DNA of 64,000 bases from Corynebacterium camporealensis (GTDB lineage Bacteria; Actinomycetota; Actinomycetes; Mycobacteriales; Mycobacteriaceae): contig NZ_CP011311.1 of NCBI RefSeq assembly GCF_000980815.1, positions 2,194,773 to 2,258,772 of the forward strand. Reading direction: 5' to 3'. Numbering within the stretch: the first letter of the stretch is position 1; the number at the start of each line of letters is the position of its first letter. Shown here one piece after another: positions 60,801 to 64,000 of the stretch. The notes beneath the pieces are model-generated. The model was not told the DNA's origin and did not search any database. It worked only from the letters and a program-made list of their open reading frames with translations. Position numbers and translations under genes: made by a program.

Positions 60801-62542
60801 CGAGCAAGGGTGCGTGCCAGCGCGAAGAGATCCGGGGATTCGTTCTCGATGTAATCCGCCAGGGTGGCAGCAGCGCTCGCACGGCGCGACGGCAGCAGAC
60901 CGGAAACTGGCAGGGACACCGGTGCGCCTTCGTCGGTGCTGACCTGGGCGTCACGCTGGGTGGATTCGCCGCGGTAATCGGTGAGCACGACGTGGGCGTT
61001 GGTGCCGCCGAAGCCGAAGCCAGAGACACCAGCGACCTTGCGGCCAGAATATTCCGGCCACTCGCGTGGGTCCTCGACGACCTCGAGCTTTTCGGCGTCG
61101 AAGTCGACGTAGCGGTTTGGCTCGCTGAAGTTAATGGACGGCGGTAGCACGTCGTGGCGCATGGCTTCGATGACCTTGATAAGCCCCACGACACCTGCGG
61201 CGGATTCAGAGTGGCCGATGTTGGACTTGGCCGACCCCAGCAGGGTTGGCTCGGCGTCGCTACGGCCTTGTCCGAGCACGCGGCCGAGGGCATTGGCCTC
61301 GATCGGGTCACCAAGAATGGTGCCGGTGCCGTGAGCTTCAATGTAGTCCACGGAGGATGGGCTAACACCGGCATCGGCGTAGGCGCGCTGCAGAACAGCG
61401 ACCTGTGCCTCCGGGTTCGGGGCGGTCAGGCCGTTGGAGTGGCCATCAGAGTTGGTGGCTGAGCCCTTGATGACAGCGAGGATGTTGTCGCCGTCGCGCT
61501 CTGCATCGGGCAGGCGCTTCAGGATAAGGACACCGGCGGCATCGGAACGCACGATGCCATCGGCGTCATCGGAGAAAGCATGGATAGCGCTGGTCGGCGA
61601 GATCACGCCGAGCTCGCTAAAGGCCAGCGAGGCGTGCGGGGCGGCCAGGATGTTGACGCCGCCAGCCAGGGCGACATCGGCGCCACCGCTGCGCAGGTCT
61701 TGTAATGCGTGATGGACTGCTACCAGCGACGAGGAGCAGGCGGTATCAACGTTGACGGAAGGACCGCGCAGGTCGAGTGCATAAGACAGGCGGTTGGCCA
61801 CGATGGACGAGGCAGTACCGGTCAGGGCATAAGGGTGCATCTCAACCGGGTCGGCGCTAACCAGCATGCCGTAGTCATTGTTGGTCGAGCCCATGTAGAC
61901 ACCAGTGGCGGTGCCGCGCAGCTCGTTAGCGGGCAGGCCGGCATCCTCCAGTGCCTCCCAAGCCAGCTCGAGCAAAATGCGCTGCTGCGGGTCCATGTTG
62001 GCAGCTTCCAGCGGCGACAGGCCAAAGAATTCGGCATCAAAGCTGGCGATGTCCTCTATATAACCGCCATCGGTGTTCTGCTGAGCGATCTTCTCGCTCA
62101 TGGTGGGATCGCTGGCGTACTCGGACCAGCGGCCCATCGGCAGCGGGCCCGTACCGGAACGACCTTCCACCAGCATGTCCCAGAACTCATCGGCGTTTGC
62201 GGCACCTGGGAAACGACCAGCCAGGCCAATCACAGCGATATCCGGACGCGGTCCCGCAGGTGAGGTGGGTACCTCAGCATCTGCTTCAGGTGCAGTGTTG
62301 TGCTGGGCTGCACCGTTGATGAGGCGATCAGTCAGCAGTGCAATAGTTGGGTACTCGTAGGCGACAGTCGCCTCGAGCTTGACGCCGAGCAGGTCTTCCA
62401 GTTCACCTGAAAGTACAACGGCGTCACGGGAAGACAAGCCGTAGTTTTCCAGCGGAGTCGTTTCAGTGATCTCCGCAGACGACAGGCCAGTGGTCTGGGC
62501 TACCCAGTTCTTAAGCCAATCGCGTAGCTGCTCAGTGGTCAT
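57776..62542 (-). CDS. pks13: Polyketide synthase Pks13 (mycolic acid condensase)
   Basis: Condenses the activated meromycolyl chain with carboxyacyl-CoA to the mycolic beta-ketoester. 1588 aa, domains ACP-KS-AT-ACP-TE. ACP1 attachment Ser38 (YGLSSRD); KS active Cys269 in DTACSSS with His404 (EAHGTGT) and His444 (NIGHSESAAG); AT Ser near 713 in GMSMGELAAAYA; ACP2 Ser near 1145 in LGLDSLMG; thioesterase Ser near 1380 in GGWSFGGAAAYE. No reductive domains. The domain order is that of Pks13. A linker of about 100 residues rich in Pro, Thr, Lys and Glu precedes the TE. It is cotranscribed with accD3. Confidence 0.96.
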   Translation of the reverse strand: MTTEQLRDWLKNWVAQTTGLSSAEITETTPLENYGLSSRDAVVLSGELEDLLGVKLEATVAYEYPTIALLTDRLINGAAQHNTAPEADAEVPTSPAGPRPDIAVIGLAGRFPGAANADEFWDMLVEGRSGTGPLPMGRWSEYASDPTMSEKIAQQNTDGGYIEDIASFDAEFFGLSPLEAANMDPQQRILLELAWEALEDAGLPANELRGTATGVYMGSTNNDYGMLVSADPVEMHPYALTGTASSIVANRLSYALDLRGPSVNVDTACSSSLVAVHHALQDLRSGGADVALAGGVNILAAPHASLAFSELGVISPTSAIHAFSDDADGIVRSDAAGVLILKRLPDAERDGDNILAVIKGSATNSDGHSNGLTAPNPEAQVAVLQRAYADAGVSPSSVDYIEAHGTGTILGDPIEANALGRVLGQGRSDAEPTLLGSAKSNIGHSESAAGVVGLIKVIEAMRHDVLPPSINFSEPNRYVDFDAEKLEVVEDPREWPEYSGRKVAGVSGFGFGGTNAHVVLTDYRGESTQRDAQVSTDEGAPVSLPVSGLLPSRRASAAATLADYIENESPDLFALARTLARRNHGRSRAVVTGENTADIVKRLRQVAENKVSVGIAAADSPSAPGPVFVYSGFGSQHRKMAKDILAISPLFAQRLQELDEFVDFEAGWSILDIVNDDSQTYNTETAQVAITAIQIALTDLLAEFGVRPAGVIGMSMGELAAAYAAGGLTAEDTLLIACHRARLMGEGEASLDDASQGAMAVVELDAQQIADLDGNIEPAVYTGPGMTTVGGPREEVLALVEKLEEEGKFARALNVKGAGHTSAVDPLLGELYSDIAGIEAHPLHTTLYSSVDRGEVYRAGAVVHDEDYWIRMTRQPVHLQTATEQAFAAGHTQLVEISPNPVALMGLMSTAFAAGKADAQLLYTLKRKVDPSESLLDLLAKLYVAGAPVDYTAVFGSGALAKAPHTQFKRQRFWTNARPSSGVSGLPGARVNLPEGKTAFSTNADQAPSALALLESAVQAVNPETHLAAVEEHADLPPQGEVTTTVTKNLGGLSVAVYLVEGNHTQLIAEGFASALDLGNAPIPGVADVPSTPTEVDAPAEENGVTAMRWDPSQETVEERLALIVSESMGYDVSDLPRELPLIDLGLDSLMGMRIKNRVENDFQIPPLQVQALRDASLADVITMVETAVHETPTSTPAPGEVAQAPSEDKEKETTEKDKGSSQKGVGVAPRDASERLAFGTWAKFTGKAAPGVTSELPDIDVETAEKIAAHLSKRAGIEVSTAQVQEAETLEPLSDLVREGLETEVEGNIRVLREGEGPAVFMFHPAGGTTVVYQPLMRRLPDDVAVYGVERIEGTLEERAKEYVEDIVKYARGRKVVLGGWSFGGAAAYEVAYQLQQRDDAPEVAFIALLDTTQPSNPAPDTMEETKARWQRYADFAKKTYGLDIPVPFDLLESAGEDALMQMLGEFLATTDASEHGLSAGVLEHQRASFIDNQILSSLDMRRWADVHVPVLLFRSERMHDGAIELEPRYAEIDPDGGWGVIVEDLEIVQLPGDHLAVPDEPAIGIVGKHIEQWIEEKIRGGHSNHR

Positions 62543-62644
62543 AAAGTAAGGATTCCTTTGTTGGAGGATTATTTCTTCACAGGTGGAAGCGGCGCACCGT
62601 CCTTAGGTCTAAAGGCCTAGGCACAGTAACGCGTGAACGAAACT

Positions 62645-62673
62645 TTTATCGTTTTATTGTGGCACTCTGTTAA
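62645..62673 (-). promoter_or_regulatory. Candidate pks13-accD3 promoter
   Basis: Minus strand: TTAACA (62673-62668), 17-bp spacer, GATAAA (62650-62645). The leader would be about 95 nt and contain an AGG/CCT-rich imperfect palindrome near 62600-62620. The gap 62543-62745 contains no gene. Confidence 0.45.
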
Positions 62674-62711
62674 CACTGTTGCATAACCGACATGCCTCTG
62701 GGATCGCCAAT

Positions 62712-62733
62712 GCCCCGGCGCGCTGGCCGGGGC
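62712..62733. terminator. Hairpin between fadD32 and pks13
   Basis: GCCCCGG (62712-62718) and CCGGGGC (62727-62733) with an 8-nt loop, 13 nt after the fadD32 stop on the minus strand. No T-tract follows, so fadD32 transcripts may partly read through into pks13. Confidence 0.5.
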
Positions 62734-62745
62734 AAAGATAGATCT

Positions 62746-64000
62746 TTAGTTGGCCAGGTAACGTTTCTTGGCCAAACGGCGAGCAATCTTCGCAGAAGAA
62801 GTACGCACAATTTCGTGCGGTGCCTTCCACACAATTTCAGACGGGGTAATGCCGTGGTGCTTGGAGACTGCCGCGCGAATAGCTTCGGTGGCAGCGGCAT
62901 CGCCATCTTCGCTGGTATTATCGGCGCGCTCAACCAGCAGGACAAGATCCTCGGTACGGTCGCCTTCCACGGAGAACGCCGCGATGGAGTCCGGGCGGAC
63001 GTGATCGGAGGCGGCCTGCACGGTGCCCTCGATGTCCTGCGGGTAGTGGTTGCGGCCGGCAATCACAATCAGATCCTTGAGGCGGCCAGTGATGTAAAGC
63101 TGGTTGTCGATGATGGTCGCCAGGTCACCGGTAGCCATCCAGTAGTCATCTTCCGGGGCCTTCGGCACGCGGGTATTCTCCAGGCGCTCACCCAAAGTGT
63201 TGCGGAAGGTGGCCTGAGTTTCTTCTGGACGGTCCAGGTAACCAGAAGCCATGTTGGCACCGTGCACCCAGATTTCACCGATGCGGCCGTCTTCTACCTC
63301 AGCGCGGGTCTCTGGGTCGACGATGGTCAGCTGCTGTGCAAGCACGGTCTGACCGTTGGACGCGAAAGCAACGCTGCTATCGGACTTCTCCACGATGGTG
63401 GCCTTGCCCTCTGCCAGGTCCTCGCGGTCGAAGTGCTTGATGAGCGGACGCTCTTCGGTCTGCGGGGTGGAGACAATAAGCGATGCCTCCGCCAGGCCAT
63501 AAGACGGGCGCAGTGCAGACGGGTTCAAGCCGTACTCGGTGAAGGTATCCAAGAAAGCATTCACAGCGGTCTCGGTGACCGGCTCGGAACCAATGATAAG
63601 CCCCTCGACGTTGGAGAGGTCGAGTTCTTCGCCTTCTGCCGGGCGGCCGTAGCGGGCAGCCAGCTCGAGTGCGAAGTTCGGGACCACGCCGTAAGTGCCG
63701 GCGAGTTTCTCATCGCCGTCGCGGCGCTTAATCTGGTCGATCCAGCGCTTCGGGTGCTGGACGAAGTCGCGCGGAGTCATCAGTTCCAGGTCAATGCCCA
63801 GTAGGGTCACGAAAGCCACCAGGATGATACCCATGTCGTGGTGCATCGGCAGCCAGGAGACCACGCGCGGTGGGGTCTTGATCTGTACACCAACGAAAAT
63901 CTGCAACACGTTGGTGAGCATTGAGCGGTTGGTCAGTGCCACGCCTGCCGGGGTGCGGGTGGAACCAGAGGTGTACTGCAGGAAGGCCGGCCAATCCAGC
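62746..64000 (-). CDS. fadD32: Fatty-acyl-AMP ligase FadD32, C-terminal part
   Basis: Partial: the gene enters from the right edge, and about 418 codons are visible. It activates the meromycolic acid as acyl-AMP and loads it on the Pks13 ACP. Seen: the AMP-binding P-loop YTSGSTRTPAGV near the edge, WLPMHHDMGI, SYGLAEASLIVSTP, WVHGANMASGYLDRPEET, WMATGDLATI, and LKDLIVIAGRNHYPQDIE with the C-terminal lid. It lies directly upstream of pks13 as in other mycolate producers. Confidence 0.93.
   Translation of the reverse strand, partial: LDWPAFLQYTSGSTRTPAGVALTNRSMLTNVLQIFVGVQIKTPPRVVSWLPMHHDMGIILVAFVTLLGIDLELMTPRDFVQHPKRWIDQIKRRDGDEKLAGTYGVVPNFALELAARYGRPAEGEELDLSNVEGLIIGSEPVTETAVNAFLDTFTEYGLNPSALRPSYGLAEASLIVSTPQTEERPLIKHFDREDLAEGKATIVEKSDSSVAFASNGQTVLAQQLTIVDPETRAEVEDGRIGEIWVHGANMASGYLDRPEETQATFRNTLGERLENTRVPKAPEDDYWMATGDLATIIDNQLYITGRLKDLIVIAGRNHYPQDIEGTVQAASDHVRPDSIAAFSVEGDRTEDLVLLVERADNTSEDGDAAATEAIRAAVSKHHGITPSEIVWKAPHEIVRTSSAKIARRLAKKRYLAN

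Overview
The window is chromosomal DNA from a mycolate-containing actinobacterium, almost certainly a Corynebacterium. The evidence is the fadD32-pks13-accD3 mycolic-acid condensation locus, an MmpL3-type transporter, an AftD-type arabinofuranosyltransferase, a dnaK-grpE-dnaJ-hspR locus with HAIR operators, a perfect McbR operator next to sulfate-assimilation genes, and many genes that look leaderless. Base composition is GC-rich throughout. The species cannot be named from the sequence alone.

Layout, 1-11.2 kb: the 5' end of an XRE/HipB-like repressor gene with twin operators, a short-chain dehydrogenase, then the heat-shock locus (dnaK-grpE, a terminator, dnaJ-hspR, all minus). Divergent from dnaK is an operon for an ABC-2 exporter and its DesK/NarL-type two-component system. 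The response-regulator gene is cut at its 3' end by an IS3-family element, and the DNA beyond the element is the tail of a different response regulator. A small membrane protein gene follows.

11.2-29.5 kb: a 740-bp gene-free region with a strong G-quadruplex motif, bifunctional putA, an AI-2E-family membrane protein, and the minus-strand sulfate cluster cysH-cysD-cysN-nucleosidase. Divergent from cysH is a 128-aa remnant of an FprA-type ferredoxin reductase under a perfect McbR operator. Then come a membrane Fe-S oxidoreductase with a 330-residue Pro/Ala tail, a Kef-type antiporter, a DUF1707 protein, alaT, ugd, dcd and tRNA-Gly(CCC).

29.5-47.5 kb: a CydDC-type heterodimeric ABC exporter, an HNH-domain protein, and envelope genes: VanW-domain protein, NagZ/LpqI-like lipoprotein, universal stress protein, DUF2613, AftD, acyltransferase-3, DUF3068, a polytopic membrane protein, a GT4 glycosyltransferase and a methyltransferase. 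An 81-aa membrane protein and a 3-hydroxyacyl-CoA dehydrogenase follow.

47.5-64 kb: pck, trmB, an NYN-domain protein, cmpL1, an LPG-synthase-like flippase-fold protein, DUF3054, an LppP/LprE lipoprotein, and a free-standing 31-codon gene with ideal Shine-Dalgarno and terminator. Last are accD3, pks13 and the 3' part of fadD32. FadD32 activates the meromycolyl chain, AccD3 (within acyl-CoA carboxylase) supplies the carboxylated alpha branch, Pks13 condenses them, and CmpL1 exports the trehalose ester. The 31-aa peptide sits among these genes and resembles the tiny alpha-helical, O-mycoloylated pore proteins of Corynebacteriales; it is the best candidate here for something undescribed.
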